A stretch of DNA of 64,000 nt from positions 93,478 to 157,477 of the forward strand of contig JADDOH010011286.1 in the NCBI GenBank assembly GCA_016648135.1. Reading direction: 5' to 3'. Below, in pieces: positions 36,095 through 49,137 of this stretch (position 1 is the first letter of the stretch; each line of letters opens with the position of its first letter). This stretch comes from Agrypnia vestita (taxonomy: Eukaryota; Arthropoda; Insecta; Trichoptera; Phryganeidae). The notes under the pieces were generated by a model. It was not told the origin of the DNA. It did no database searches and saw only the letters and a list, made by a program, of their open reading frames with translations. Made by a program: the position numbers and the translations under genes.

Positions 36095-36138
36095 GGGAAA
36101 CAACATTAATGAATTTCCATTCATTAATGTTGTTTCCC
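36095..36138. repeat. Perfect 19-bp hairpin
   Basis: GGGAAACAACATTAATGAA, a 6-base loop TTTCCA, then the exact complement TTCATTAATGTTGTTTCCC. It starts exactly where the LINE copy stops matching its relative. Confidence 0.75.
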
Positions 36139-36676
36139 ATTATTTTCATTGTTATATTTGTATATTCCTTAACTCGTGTAATAAAAACACATTTAAAAAG
36201 CTTTCATAATTATTTTTCGATGATTTTACATTAAATTTTCGTCTATCACGAGTCGTTCATTCATATTTCGCTGTTTTTTTAAATCTTGAACAAATTAATT
36301 ATACTAAAAAAAATTTCGTAAATGTTTCGATTTTTAGAGTAGCACTGGCGTGCACTTGGTTAATGAATCATTTGTTTCATGCACCTCACTCGCAGTCATT
36401 TCGCTATGCGACAAAAACTTTCCTCAAACATTGTCGTTCGTAAAACCATGTCGCTTTTTGTCCATTTATGGATTGCTTTTTAAAAAAAATCTCCATTTGG
36501 AAGTAGCTAAAACTCGTTTTTGTATTGTTGATTATTTTATGCTTTATGCTCCCGTTGTGGCAACTTCAAATATTTGCAACCATACAAGTAATTATTATTT
36601 TTTTGATCTATTAGTATTTTCGAGTATCTATATATACATCATATTTGATTTAGAATATAGATAAATAATTAACTTT

Positions 36677-37065
36677 AAAAAAAAACTAACCCATAAAAAC
36701 CAAGTTTTTATTTTACTCCCTTTCTTTGTAAATTAAGTTTACCATCATGTAATAATTGATTTAATGAAAATGAAACATGTCTAGACAAATATTTATGTCA
36801 AAAATCTCTAAAAATATCTCTTTATTATATATAATTATAAAAAACCGAAGTGTGCGGTCATCTGTGAACCAATTGTCATAAATTTTCGAAATTCGCAGTC
36901 AAGTACCTATTATACCTACTGACGGAGTAATTCAAATTTTAAATATTCCGCGACATTATCGGGCCGCTGGCGCCGTTGGTAGTAATCAAACTTTTTAATG
37001 ATTCCAATTTGAAAAAACCATTACAATTTCTAAAAATACAAAATAATACTATAATTATTATTATT
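36677..37065 (+). repeat. ACCCATAAAAACCAAG-family repeat, copy 1
   Basis: Shares AACTAACCCATAAAAACCAA and a long collinear stretch (AAACCGAAGTGTGCGGTCAT, then CGGAGTAATTCAAATTTTA and GGCGCCGTTGGTAGTAATCA) with 44065-44600. The 3' half (TTTGCAAG...) is missing. Non-coding. Confidence 0.7.
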
Positions 37066-37179
37066 ATTATTTAACGACAATATGATAGCAAGCAACAAAT
37101 ATATCTTTAAAAAATATCCGATAAAAGCTACCTAGCAGATAGACCTTAAATAGTAAAATTAAATGATACCTTAAGCACG

Positions 37180-38108
37180 TCACTAACAAGCCATTTCGGA
37201 ATCCCCCATAACAACAAAATTATAATCCATGAGCAAAAATGTAATACGAACTGTAAACTACCTAACAATAATTGTACATTAATCAACTCCACCTCCGAAA
37301 AAAAATACCTTGGTGTGATCATTGATCAACACCTCAAGTGGAATAGACACATCATTGTAAAAAGAATAAGGAAATGTATCTACATATTCGTTAGATTAAG
37401 AAATATTTTAAGTACAAAAATTATTAAAAACGTATATTACGCCATTGTTCACTCTCTGCGGTGTTATCGGATGGGGATGTTGTTATAAGAAAAATCTAAA
37501 CTCAGTAAAAATATCACAAAAGATTATCATTAAAGTAATACTGAAAAAAAATCAACGTTTCCATCAAAAGATCTCTTTAAATTGTTTCCAGTACCAAACG
37601 TAGATGATATTTTCAAGCAAGTTTCCATATTAAAATATGCAAAGAAAAAAGCCTTACAGAAAACTAAGAATATTTCAAACTTATGAGAAATGGAAACCAA
37701 TTTATAATGCCTAAATGTAAAACTACCCAAATGCAGCATCACTATATTTATAAAGCCATTAATTACTATAATAACTTACCTATCGAGATACGATGCATCA
37801 GTAACCCTTCAGAGCAAATAAAAAAAATAATTTTTTTTACTAAAATCAATCTTAAATTCATAAATCATTTAAACCTATAGCTTTTTTCAAAATAACTCCA
37901 ATACTTTCATTATCAACTTATCTTTTTTACCGTATTAATATATAACTTGTATATATTACAATAAGAACTGTGGCTCCCTCATCAGACTCAAGAGCTTCTC
38001 TTCACTGAGGTCCTACATGACCATAAAGTATTTAAAAAAATGTTAATCTAATATGTAAATATATAAGAACTGTATTTGTACTATATATTAAATAAATAAA
38101 TAAATATA
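37180..38108 (+). pseudogene. LINE reverse-transcriptase C-terminus and 3' UTR
   Basis: The + strand reads CTLINSTSEKKYLGVIIDQH then LKWNRHI, LRNILSTKIIKNVYYAIVHS, a frame change, FPVPNVDDIFKQVSI, MRNGNQFIMPKCKTTQMQHH and INYYNNLPIEIR. YLGVxID..LKW..HI and N.LP.EIR place it as the post-RT region of a jockey/RTE-like non-LTR element. The 3' UTR ends in TTAAATAAATAAATAAATAT. It is the most complete copy of the family seen at 34.2-34.9 kb. Confidence 0.8.
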
Positions 38109-40849
38109 TATATATAATATTATAATGTGGTAAAAAAAAGTAATACCTACATAATAAAATATATGTATACATTTCTTTGACAAAATATAAACTATTTGAA
38201 AAACCTGCTGAAAGAGGTGCGATATAACAAATAAATACTCGTTCAAGTATTGGCTGTTTACATTTTTTTTTTAAATATGGGTTAAAATAATTAAATAATG
38301 AAAGTAAGCTGCGTAGTAGCGCAGGTAAGTAGACCTGAGGCGCCCACTCAGTTAAGTTAATAAGTTTTTACTTTGACAGCATTATGTATTTCATAATTAT
38401 AATACCCACGCAGTAGATTAGTAAGACAAGGGCTTCAGTCTTTTGTTGCTATAATCAAAGTTATTCTGATAATCCTCTTTTCGAAAAATCATACACGTCT
38501 ACCTTTTTTTGTCTCCGTAATATAATGTAGTTTGATGAAAAATACAATTATATTTTTTCCGACATTTTTGTAAAATTTGTTGCGAAATTTTTAACATTCC
38601 ATTAACATTTTCGACCTCATGTGGTTTTGTCACGTTTTCGGCGATAACTGAACTTTAATAACGGCTTCATGTTCAGCTGAGCTGATGAAGCAAAATGTTT
38701 TAGATGTTTATTTAGCTTTTGTGGTGTACGAGAAATGAAGGGACGGATCTGGGCGAAATGGTTAAGAATTAGATATTTATAAAAAAATGATACTTTAAGG
38801 GGTAACGCCTAGCCGACCGCGTAAAAATGTACTTTTTTCAGGGTGTTTAGTTTATACAAAATAATATGATGAAATAAAAATGACATGTGCGGTTAATTGA
38901 TCATTACTTTCTGCATGATATCTCTTTGAAATATTAATGAATCTATTTTTGTAAATGTTCTAAAAAGAAGGTTACCGTTATGGTTTGTCGGGCGATTTAA
39001 AAAAAATAATTATGACAATTTTAATTTAAGTTACCCCTTTTGAAATGTTGTGATGTTTAAGTTACCCGTAGTGTTGAAATGAAATAGAATTTACAAAAAA
39101 TGGCTCGACAACCGATAGACAAAAGTATTTTGAAAATTTAAAAAAAATATTGAAAATTCTTCGAGTTACCATGCAGACAGCTATCGAAAAAGTTTTTCTG
39201 CGATAAACGCGTTTAAAGATTCGAACCGTTATATTTACGTAAAAATTAGTTCATTAAAATTTTTACATTCCGTCTGCCATTACAGCTTCGTATTGAATCC
39301 CTTTCTTTTCTTGTCTTTTTATTTATATTTTGTATTTTTTACTGTCTACGAGCCGCTCGAGTTTGTTTACTTGTTCAATGAAATATTACTTGTCAAATAT
39401 CAAAATTTGTATCGCATTAGACGTGTTTTGAATGTAACTTGGTCTCCTCATAGGTCACGACATTTTTATTTTTTATTTTAACGATTTTATTATTTTTTAT
39501 AATAATTTTGATATACAATGACGTACGTATATTTTATAATTATTTAAATATATGGCATACCTTCCTATTGTTTTTCAATTAACTATCTTACGTATTATTA
39601 TTTATTTACTTTACTTTTACTTATTAACCATTTTACGTTTAAATGAATTTTTAGTGGATGTTTTAAAAATTAATTTGAAAAATGATGTCAAGAGAATAGG
39701 ATTGTAAGTCGCAATATGTCAATTTTACGAAAAAAAATTAAATTTCGAATATTTTTTTGTTTTATCTTTATACCATGTTTTGAAATAATAATTAAAGAGT
39801 AAATGTAACAAATTGTTATGGATTTCAAAATCATTTGTCATTTCTGATATTTACTTGGTGAGATGCGTGCTATTTCGTGTTTTTAATTTGAAATTGTTTG
39901 GAAGTTTCTGGTTCTAAAATAGCCTTAATGATAAAAAATAGAGTAACAAATTTATTTATCTATCATCATTTTAATTGTACCGGCATAATTTAAATGAAAT
40001 AATCGTTTCCCTATTATTTAGAATTTGGTTCGCGAATTTAATTCAACTATTTCGAAAAATTCTCTCATTTTTAAGATCGTTCTAAAAACTTATCTATGTA
40101 AGAAAATGAAATTTATTTGTTTGTTCCTGATGTGTCTCCATTCTCCCGGAAAAAATATTCATAAACTTCGAGATTATTTTTGTCAATATTCTGGACAGAT
40201 GTCAAAGTTCAAACAGAGAGCTTTTACGAGTTTTCGTTCCCGTAACATTTTCCAATTCGTCGTATTAACCAACTCTTATTGAATAGACCCCTACAAAATG
40301 ACACAACTTTTAATGGATACGCAATATCACTTCCACCGGCTGTTTCCGAACTCGAAAGGGGGAGTTTTTCAAAAACTTAGTAATGAAATTAAGTTCTGGG
40401 AAATTATCGCGCAGGCTTTTTTATCGATGAGGTAGTAAGTGATTCAGAATGGAAAGTGGATTCTGGCGTGGTGATGAATTTAGTCGGTTGAGTGGATTCT
40501 AGCTTGATACTCTGAATTTAGTCAGGGTAGTGGCTTCGTCAGAATATCTAATTTTGTGCTTGATTTTCCTATGACAACTAGTGTACACAATGCATATAAT
40601 TTTCTTTAACGACCTCTTGGGACTTGGAAGTCTCTAAAAAGGTTTGGTTCTTTATAATATCTAATTTTCTATTAATTAAGTAGGACTTAAGATGTTTTAA
40701 TAGCAAAAAAAATCTGAATTCTAATCATCTTTTGGAAACAAACAATTCTTTTGATATTGACAAGAGTTTAGAATTTTGGTAAGCAAATAATATAGGATTA
40801 CAGTTACATAAATTAGAAATTAGAAAAAGTGTTAACAGAAAATTAACAA

Positions 40850-40990
40850 AATCCTTTTCGTAAAAAGTTACCTTTTAAATTTGTTTTCACATTAGTTCTT
40901 AATTAGTTGTTCTACTCCTAACTTCGAATTATAATTTTCATTATACTTTGTATCCTGATGAAGGGACCATTGGCTTTGATGTTGATAATT
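40850..40990 (+). repeat. Hammerhead-core repeat, copy B
   Basis: CCTTTTAAATTTGTTTTC and then GTATCCTGATGAAGGGACCA (CTGATGA at 40955-40961) as in the copy at 49.2 kb. The GAAA half of the core is mutated (TTTGATG), so it should be inactive. Confidence 0.5.
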
Positions 40991-41051
40991 CAATAAATAT
41001 TGTTTTTCTACAAAGCGTTTTCTTTTTATTAATTAAATAGCAACTTCAATA

Positions 41052-41258
41052 ATGGAACTCCACAAAAATATACCTGATATTTTACCGGAGAACCCAGAAC
41101 TTTCCAAGTCCTCTAAATTGCAATACCAGCTCAGCACTTTCTCAGAAATTACGGCGACGTTTAATTCGGGTCAATACGTTGTTCGTGCAATTATATTCGG
41201 GATGGAAAAATGTTCCAGATGGATAAATGATTTTCAGAATCGATTAAATAATTTATAA
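41052..41258 (+). other. 68-codon ORF of unknown nature
   Basis: Reads MELHKNIPDILPENPELSKS ... FGMEKCSRWINDFQNRLNNL and a stop. The balanced residue use hints at real or former coding sequence, perhaps from the element just upstream. I see no known motif, no polyadenylation signal and no splice context. Confidence 0.2.
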
Positions 41259-41384
41259 CACAGCGAAGCAACAATTGTGTATTTCTTTTGTGATCCACGT
41301 AGCGCTATCAAAGATGGTGAAGCCCTAAAACATGGCCACAAGGCCAAGCAGTAAAATGAGTTTAACTCGCTCGTTTTTAATTTC

Positions 41385-41560
41385 GAGTAGTTTGTTGGTA
41401 TTGTGTCTAGGACAAGGATCTAAAGGTCGCGGGTTCGAACCTCACTCCAGACCAGCAAGTTAGTCCTATTTTCATGGCACAAGCGTTTAGCTTAGTTTAA
41501 AAATAGTAAGAATATTGATGTGACACGAATTCCGTGTTCACATCTCTATTAAAAAAATAT
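41385..41560 (+). mobile_element. tRNA-derived SINE, head partly deleted
   Basis: GGTCGCGGGTTCGAACCTCA (B box) then CCAGACCAGCAAGTTAGTCC, GCACAAGCGTTTAGCTTAG, GATGTGACACGAATTCCG and TCTCTATTAAAAAAA. The A-box side is shortened relative to the copy at 23597. Confidence 0.75.
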
Positions 41561-42004
41561 TTTACCACATTTTTTTGGAAATAAATCGTTTTGACATTTG
41601 AATGTCAAGTTTTTATTATTTACTTATTATTCTTTTGAAATGAACTTTTTTGTTGCTTGATAAGTAGCTTTATATAGTATTGCTGAAAATTCAATAGCCA
41701 GTGCGTGCAATTAATACTTTATAAATAAATTAATAATACTTATTAGGTTGTGGATATAGAATTTCTCGAAAATAAACTAATATTAAATATCTGTCATAAG
41801 CGTAGCGGAACTTTCGTAGTATTATCTAGATCCTAAAAATGTTTTGTTATTGTTAAACCGTATTATTATTGATTGTTTGATAACTCTATTGGATTTTAAA
41901 ATGATGACACGAATTTATAACTAAATAAATTAGTTGGTCGAATGACACACGTTTTACCTCTACGTTCGCATCGAAATCGCGATTAATCTGTCTGTAATTA
42001 CTAG

Positions 42005-42170
42005 CCGTTCATAAGTATTAATTAAATTAATATAAATGTTAATACGTGTAGTTTGGTGGCGCAACCTGAGCCATCTTACGTGTCAAACTCGGCTGCCCGC
42101 ATCAGATTAGCGGCTAGTTAGTGTTGTTGTAATTCCAGCAAGTTACAGACGGACATTCGAAATTAGGATG
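42005..42170 (+). repeat. CTAGCCGC-family repeat, copy 3
   Basis: GTAGTTTGGTGGCGCAACC, then GATTAGCGGCTAG and TTGTAATTCCAGCAAGTTAC with GACGGACATTCGAAATTA. Collinear with the copies at 10515 and 29700. Confidence 0.5.
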
Positions 42171-42439
42171 GTTGATGATTGCAGTATGTTCCCGTTTTTT
42201 TATCCTATTTGTTTTATTTTTGAATATTTCAATTATAATTTATTTATTTCTTTTGATATTATAGTGAACATTGAACATTTTACATTACTTATTATTATAT
42301 AATATAATTCCACAATTACCGACAAAGTTATGAATACACTTTGGATAAAATAAAGGCAAAGAAAAAATAGGAAAATGTATATTTTTATCGCAGGTAAAGA
42401 AATTGAATTGAAAGCAGGAAAGTATGCCGCCCTTCCGCG

Positions 42440-42600
42440 CTAGATAGATAGGAGGGTGAACTGTGAATTTATGAGAATAAATTGCATCTTTAACCCTCTT
42501 CTATACTCGATTTTCTACCTCTAATCGCCTCGGTACCGAAGGGGCGAAACTCCGTAACTGCCGAGCCCCGGGGTGTTTTAATTTCACCAGTTTGCCTCTT
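42440..42600. other. Unique GC-richer island
   Basis: TCTAATCGCCTCGGTACCGA, GGGGCGAAACTCCG and CCGAGCCCCGGGG. No ORF or repeat copy in the window. Confidence 0.3.
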
Positions 42601-43197
42601 AATTCTTGCTATTTTATACATTTCCCAAACTAATTGATATCGTCAATTTATTTGTTGGGAAGGCGATTATTTTTATTTTATTAAATTGAGGATTACGACA
42701 TTTATCTTAAAACCTTTATTATCCAAGTAATAAATATTCTCACTTGTGTACACTATGTGTGTTGCCTTAATTAAATATATATAAACGCGGCCGTATACAC
42801 TTCAACTAAGGAAATATCCATATTAAAGTTATCACATTAAATTTATACATATACCAAGGGATGGGATTTAGTCACTTTTGAATTCTAAGTGGTTACCATG
42901 AGCGTCCAGACACTTGAATACGGCGAATTAGTTAGAATTGTTAGAAAAATATTTCATTTTTCAATTTCTTATGTGACCGGTGTAGCTGGTAAAATAGTCA
43001 ATATTCTCGAGAGTTCCCCATAAGGAGAAGTCCGAAGTAAAAAGAGACCGAGGGGAAAACTGCACTTCTTTGTCTTATCCGATGTCCTAGAAAATTGTTG
43101 TCCCTCACAAAAAATAAATTCATAAATGGTCTTGCGTTTCTCGAGCGATAACCCTACCCGCGTTAATTTATTTGAGGGTCCTGACTCTCACGTGGTA

Positions 43198-43367
43198 TAG
43201 GTCTTTCTATTTAAGAAATACAATCCAATTAGTATGCGTCAGCCGTGCGTACGAGACACATTGTTTCGTTGTGTTGGTGTTTATACCCGTAAAAACCAAC
43301 CATGTGCCTCGTACGCACGGCTTACAAATACTAATTCGATTGTCTTTCTTAAATGGAAAGAGGCCTA
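43198..43367. mobile_element. 170-bp MITE, TAGGTCTTT ends
   Basis: Left TAGGTCTTTCTATTTAAGAA and right TTCTTAAATGGAAAGAGGCC are complementary. The arms continue through ACTAATTGGATTGT-type and GCCGTGCGTACGAGRCACAT sequence to almost the centre. TA flanks the ends. The ends resemble those of the MITE at 33931. Confidence 0.75.
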
Positions 43368-43559
43368 GCATGCATGCGAATAAAGACAAAGATAACGTCA
43401 TATTATTGGTGTAATTTGATTAAACTCCTAAAAAGTCTTGAGATAACAACTGTTTAAATGTGTGCAATTTTTTTGTGTACATTTGAAATAATCAAGTAAT
43501 TATTTTAAATAATTTAAATTTCTAAATGATATGCCTCTTGTAAAAAAATACTAGTCCAT

Positions 43560-43960
43560 CGTTTATCCGTTACAGAAATTGAAATTCCAGCATCGATATC
43601 ATTTATATCGCCCACACACCGCACCGTACCACGTAGCCAACCTCAGATAATCTACCGCGTATCCTGTAAATCAATTCACTCCCCTGCGCCCTCCTTCCGA
43701 GGGACGACCGCCCCTTGGCGAGGGCGCGGGGGGTGGGTGTAAAGTTTCCGCTTTCGTTTCACGGACCCGCTAAACACCGCAACAGATTATCATTCACTCG
43801 GACTTTGAAACAAGGGCGATTGTTCCGATCAGCTATTGGGAACAATGTATGTGGGTATTGTACCGACGCCGACGTTAAAATTATTACGCCAGTGGAGGAG
43901 GTAAACAGATTTTTGGAGATCTCTAGACCTTGTGATCTCACAACGCATTTGTTCAATTTG
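43560..43960. other. GC-rich island
   Basis: CCCTGCGCCCTCCTTCCGAG and GGCGAGGGCGCGGGGGGTGG sit in the middle. ORFs on both strands (84 and 65 codons) are incidental. Unique in the window. Confidence 0.35.
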
Positions 43961-44064
43961 CTACTCTAGTTACTATATACGAATAGAAAGCTGTTTGCTT
44001 AAAGAAATCAAGTTTTTTCTCGTACTAAATAACCACTGAATTGAATTAAGATATTCAAAATAAT

Positions 44065-44600
44065 AAAAAAACTAACCCATAAAAACCAAGTTTTTATTTT
44101 ACTCCCTTTCTTTGTAAATTAAGTTTACCATCATGAAATTAAATAATTGATTGACTGAAAATGAAACATGTCAAAAATCTCTAAAAATATCTCTGTATTA
44201 TTTGATTTTTTCCCAAAAAACCGAAGTGTGCTGTCATTTGTGAACCAATTATCATAAATTTTCGAAATTCGTAGTGAAGTACCTATTATACCTACCGACG
44301 GAGTAATTACAATTTTAGACATTCCGTGACGTTATCAGGCCGCCGTTGGTAGTAATCAAACTTTAGTAATGATTCCAATTTGAAAAAACCATAAAAAATT
44401 TGAAAAATCCAAAATTATACTATGATTATTAATTTTTTTTTAACAAAAATTTGTTAGATCTTCTTGATCGTCACCACGAGTCTACTTGCAAAGTTTCAGC
44501 TCGATTGGATCACGGGAAAAGGGTTAAAAATCGATCCAAAGTTTTTTCGTCAGGCAAACAAGCAAGCAGACGCCACGAGTTAAAAGAAAGGAAATAAAAA
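44065..44600 (+). repeat. ACCCATAAAAACCAAG-family repeat, copy 2 (near full length)
   Basis: Begins AAACTAACCCATAAAAACCA. It then carries the region shared with 36677, then CAAAGTTTCAGCTCGATTGG, AAATCGATCCAAAGTTTTTT and CAAGCAAGCAGACGCCACGA, and ends near TTAAAAGAAAGGAAATAAA. The last part is inversely related to the start (CTCCCTTTCTTT), giving weak terminal inverted repeats. Non-coding, so probably a non-autonomous DNA element. Confidence 0.7.
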
Positions 44601-44639
44601 GAATGATAGATATAAGGTATTCGCCAAAAAAGTTAACCT

Positions 44640-44880
44640 AGTCAGCGGTCTCTATGTAAGCGAAATCATCTAGGAAAAAGCTATTTCACAGGCGAGCTGT
44701 TTAAAGTTTGGCTTTTTCCGCTTTTTTTTTCTCTGAAAAAAGTTGAGCTTTTTTTGCAAAAGTTGAGCAGGTTTTGTATTACGGAGAATTGTATTTTCTA
44801 TGCATCGGTACAAAAAGAAAAAATGCATTTTTGGTAGATGTTCGAATTTACGTAGGGACCGTCAATATATGGACACATTC
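44640..44880 (-). repeat. GACGGTCCCTA-family repeat
   Basis: The reverse complement has GACGGTCCCTACGTAAATTC, AAATGCATTTTT and GATGCATAGAAAATAC. Related plus-strand sequence lies at 52835-52990, and a short scrap at 1272-1285. Confidence 0.45.
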
Positions 44881-46239
44881 TATACGTTAATTACTTGACT
44901 ATAAATATTGGTTACAAATAAATAAATAAAAGTACAACAAAAGTAAAATGTTGAGCTAAGTAAAACTTGCGAAATCCGTAAAACAATTGTCAACAACGAC
45001 TGTCACAATAATGTTAATCTATCAATTTAATTTTATCTACTGTTTAAAATTACTATCAATTTGTTTTATCATTAAGTCATTATTTATTATTAATTTATCA
45101 TAAAAAGTGTATTGTGTAATTAAATCATATTCAAAATTTTCCTAAAATATTTATACTTTGTACGCTAATGTCACTCTGGAACCATCTATTAGGGTTGATG
45201 GTCTATTTGTTAAAAAAAAACCTGTTTTTATAAATCTGTCGACGTAATTAAAGAATAACCAGAATACAAGTCATTACAGAGGATTTTCATAATTAATGAA
45301 AATTAAATAGAAAGTATCTATCGTGAAAATAAAAACCTTACACCATAAATGAATTTTTCTTGTCAATATTTATTTTATTATTAATCGACTGAGTTGTTTT
45401 CACATTCTACTTAAAAGTTTCATAAATTTAAAAAATGTAAAATATTAAATGTAGTGTTGATAAAAATGTTTATGTTTATCTATGAAGCCAAGAATCTGCA
45501 AAAATGAAATGTCTTATTTATTATTAAACTATTTTCTGATTTTGTTCCCATTTAAAACAAACCCTTTGACCTGCGTTCGTACTTAATTATCTTTACAAAA
45601 TAAGTAAATTAAAAGCTTTGTTAATTGCATTGATTTATTAATTAAAAATACTTATCTTGGCGGTTTAGAAAATTATGGGCGCTACATTTTGGCGTTTTTG
45701 AAAATTAATATTTATAAATTCCCTTCTCAATATTGAAATTTCCCACAACATTCCGTGTGCGCGGTTTAACGCCAAGGTTTAATCAAGTTTAATTAATTTC
45801 AGTCGATACAAAATTTACCGTTCCGAGCCAATACCCCGTTTTAATTCAAAGGTTAGACTATTCGTTTGCACTAACACCGTAACCAGTTTCAATGAAATGT
45901 TCAACAATTTGAGTAGCTTGAGTATCGCTCGTGAAACTAATTTAACCCCGAAATGTCTTTGTTACGTCTTGTTTGCACATATGGTGTAAAGAAATTCTAG
46001 GTTTTCGAAGAATGGTGACGAAAAAACAAATAATCTTTTTAAATTGGTGAAATTGATGAACGTTACATCGCATAAAGTGATCACTTAAGCCAGCCGTACG
46101 ATAAGTCGTAGGCCCTATAAGCACTCAAAGTTTCATATTTCCCATATATTTTCCATATAAAAAAATAGCTTCGTCTCTATGAGAGGTCTATAATACCTGT
46201 ATCTTAATTAATTTTCTTTTTTAATTTTTTGATTTTTAT

Positions 46240-46300
46240 GGATTCACTTGAACGAATTCCGGGTTCATATCTCTGTGGAAACCAAATATTTGTTTTTAGA
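46240..46300 (+). repeat. SINE tail fragment
   Basis: CACTTGAACGAATTCCGGGT then TCATATCTCTGTGG parallels GTGACACGAATTCCGTGTTC and ACATCTCTATT of the SINE family. Confidence 0.35.
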
Positions 46301-46822
46301 TTTATATTTTCGTACCTAGGTATATTTTTCGTATAATCTTTTTTCACTTTTTATAATCTCAAATTAGAGTCAATTTTTAATGAACATTTTCCGATTTCAA
46401 AATGCTGTTGCAACTTTTGTCGTTAGTCGTTTTTCTTCAACTAGGTCACTAATACCCTCTTAATTAATAAGTTTTAAACCTCAAGTGAATGGTTTTTATT
46501 ACGTGCTTCACATGAACCGTTCGATATATTTGCGGTAAATTAGTCTAATTATTTTCCGTAGTATTGTGTTTAATTTGCTTGGTGGATTTCTAGTGAATTT
46601 TCTGTACAGCTTGATTATTTATTGATGGGATGACGGAATGACAGAATATACTGCTTGCATAGAAATATCCAGAGTATCTGAAGTTTGTTTTTTTACGCTA
46701 TATATGTATATATATACGTACATATACGGCCTACACATATCTGAGCGATAATTCTCGGATTTTTAAATACTCCATATGCTATTGGAAAAAAGGTTTTCTT
46801 GAATTATTTTCGCAAATATACA

Positions 46823-47215
46823 CAGTGTTTTTGGTGAGTGTCCGGTTACAGGTGTCGGATCCTTTAATAACATAAAATGTGATCAATTTCATCGACAAAA
46901 CACCACTTAGATGTCATTTTTCTCCAGCCATAATGAAATGGAAATTGTGTATCAATTTACTAATATCTACCCATGTAGAGGTCCTATAAACATCAAAGAG
47001 GTCTCATTTGAAAGATAAAACAAAAAGGATCATTATTACGTTAAGTATTTCACCAAAAATTAAAAAAAAACAAAAATAATTGTTAAAAAAAAAATTAAAA
47101 AATAACCTGTTTTTTTGACATACATATAATATACAATGTTTTGTTGATGAAAATGATGATATTTTATACTCTTGAGCCTCCGACACTGGTCACCGGAAAC
47201 TCACCGAACACACTG
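46823..47215. mobile_element. 393-bp DNA element with about 37-bp TIRs
   Basis: Left CAGTGTTTTTGGTGAGTGTC then CGGTTACAGGTGTCGG; right end, read inward, CAGTGTGTTCGGTGAGTTTC then CGGTGACCAGTGTCGG. There is no transposase. The inner part is AT-rich with two A runs. Confidence 0.7.
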
Positions 47216-48451
47216 TAGGTATATATAAAATAAATATTGTGCGATAATATATTGTAAAAGTTTTAATGTCTGTAATATTCAATTAATATACTTTGAAATA
47301 TATCTTAGCGATAAATTCTTAGATTTCTTATTACTCGATGTATTTCGAAAAGAAAAATAAAGTTTTCATCAATGATTTGATGAAATAGAGATTGTGGGAC
47401 CACATCTCAAAATATTGTAATGCGCATTGAAGTGTAGCGACTTTGAGTTTGATTCTAATATACGTTCAGTAGTTACTTCTAAGTTCGGGATAATTGAGTG
47501 TTGCGAAGTTAAACTTCCATACATGTTTACCCTATAAATTGCTTTGTCTCTCTAGACAAAATTTAGTTATTGTGTTTTTAGAACATACACATAAAAGTAT
47601 TGTAATGGTCTATAAAAGGAGTTTAAAAAATTGAAAATCATTCTTTTTAGACGTATTCTAGTATATGTGTTAAATAATTTGGAAGAATATCATATATAAT
47701 ATAAAAAAATATTGATATACAAGATATACAAAATAAAAAATAATATTGATTCATACTCCACTTTAAAAATATAGATGTATCATTGACAGCGGCGACATCT
47801 AGGTATGCTTTGCCACGGGGATTACAAATTTAGATAGCTAGAGCATAGTTGCTTCAAACATTTGAAATTAGACAGATAAATAACTCAAATAAACTTTAGC
47901 ATAAGCCCTGTGGCCACCCTACAAAGACTTCCATACATGTTTCCCATATAAATAGCTTCGTCTCTGGGAGACTTCTATAATTTATCTCAATTAATGATTA
48001 TTCCTCTGTGGACAAAATCTAAAATTCTATATCGTCGGCTTTATTGACCGTATAATATTGGCCGTAAACTGCGACTAACTGCGACGACAGTCGGAATGCG
48101 AGAGGGATAGCTGTGTCTTACCCGTTTCGCACATATAAAAATATTTTTAAAGTAAAAAAAAAAATTGTATTGAATTTAACTGAGATTTGCGTAAACACAG
48201 AGATTTATAAGAATTTCCCAATACCTAAAGAATAGGTATTGATACTTTCTGCAAACCTTTTAGCTTTACTACTATTGGCTTTCTCTTTCACGAGTTCGGT
48301 TGGTTACTTGTCTGTCATTTCAAGTGTGTGGGCTCGGTGCCGCCTTAATCCTTGCTCAGACTTCGTCAAATAACAAGGAATAAGTCCGGAGAGATGCTCG
48401 CCCGTTACGTGACACGGGGACATATTTCATCCTGACGGATGATGTTTGCAG

Positions 48452-48559
48452 GTGAAAAGACGCCGCTGGTGGCGTCTAGACGTCGTCGGCGTCTTTTTTA
48501 CGCCGTAAAACCTCCCAGTTCCAGCGGACCTACTCGGACGACGCTTCCGAACCAGAAAA
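48452..48559 (+). other. Exon-like segment (108 bp, phase 1-1), unassigned
   Basis: Preceded by GATGTTTGCAG and followed by AAA|GTAAAT, both usable splice sites. The open frame reads KTPLVASRRRRRLFYAVKPP then SSSGPTRTTLPNQK. It is GC-richer than its surroundings. A 108-bp symmetric exon could be skipped or included without shifting frame, but its phase does not fit the SPATA20 junction (phase 0), so it would belong to another transcript. The order of the basic run and a PPSSSGP linker looks natural. I recognise no family. Confidence 0.25.
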
Positions 48560-49137
48560 GTAAATATCTTGGGGTTTGCGGCAAACACGGTTTTATATTG
48601 CACTCGGAACTCTTATGTATTTACTACGACAGTTGTAATTATTTGTGAAGTGCTTGTTTATTTATTATTTGTTTTTGATTGTAGAGAACATTTTAATAAT
48701 AATAACAGGATAATATACGGAAATAATGGATGTGATGCGCATAAAAACGCGAGTGAATCACAATTTGACAACCCATCTTCGTCTACAATTTTCTCTGATG
48801 GGTACAAATACTAAGTATAAAGTATAAAAATATTAATTATTATAAAGAGAATTTTACCGTCCATACACAAAATATTGTTACGGGTAATATTTTGCCACAA
48901 AAAAATTAACAAACAAACCACGCCGTTTCCGTAGGGGTAGGCAGAGAATATAGAACGTCACACCATTTTTGCTTCGACCACATTAATACACCTCCGAGTT
49001 CAAGTTTTGTTAAAATGTATAATTAATTGATTAATGAAAAATAACAACGTTTCTATGAAATAATACGTGTTTGTGTACAGATTATATCAATTTTGAAACT
49101 GTCAGAAAATGTGATCTTAAATTTAATATTATAAATA

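Noticed and set aside
38090..38125. AAAT/AT microsatellite
   Set aside because: Explained as the A-rich tail of the LINE copy ending there.
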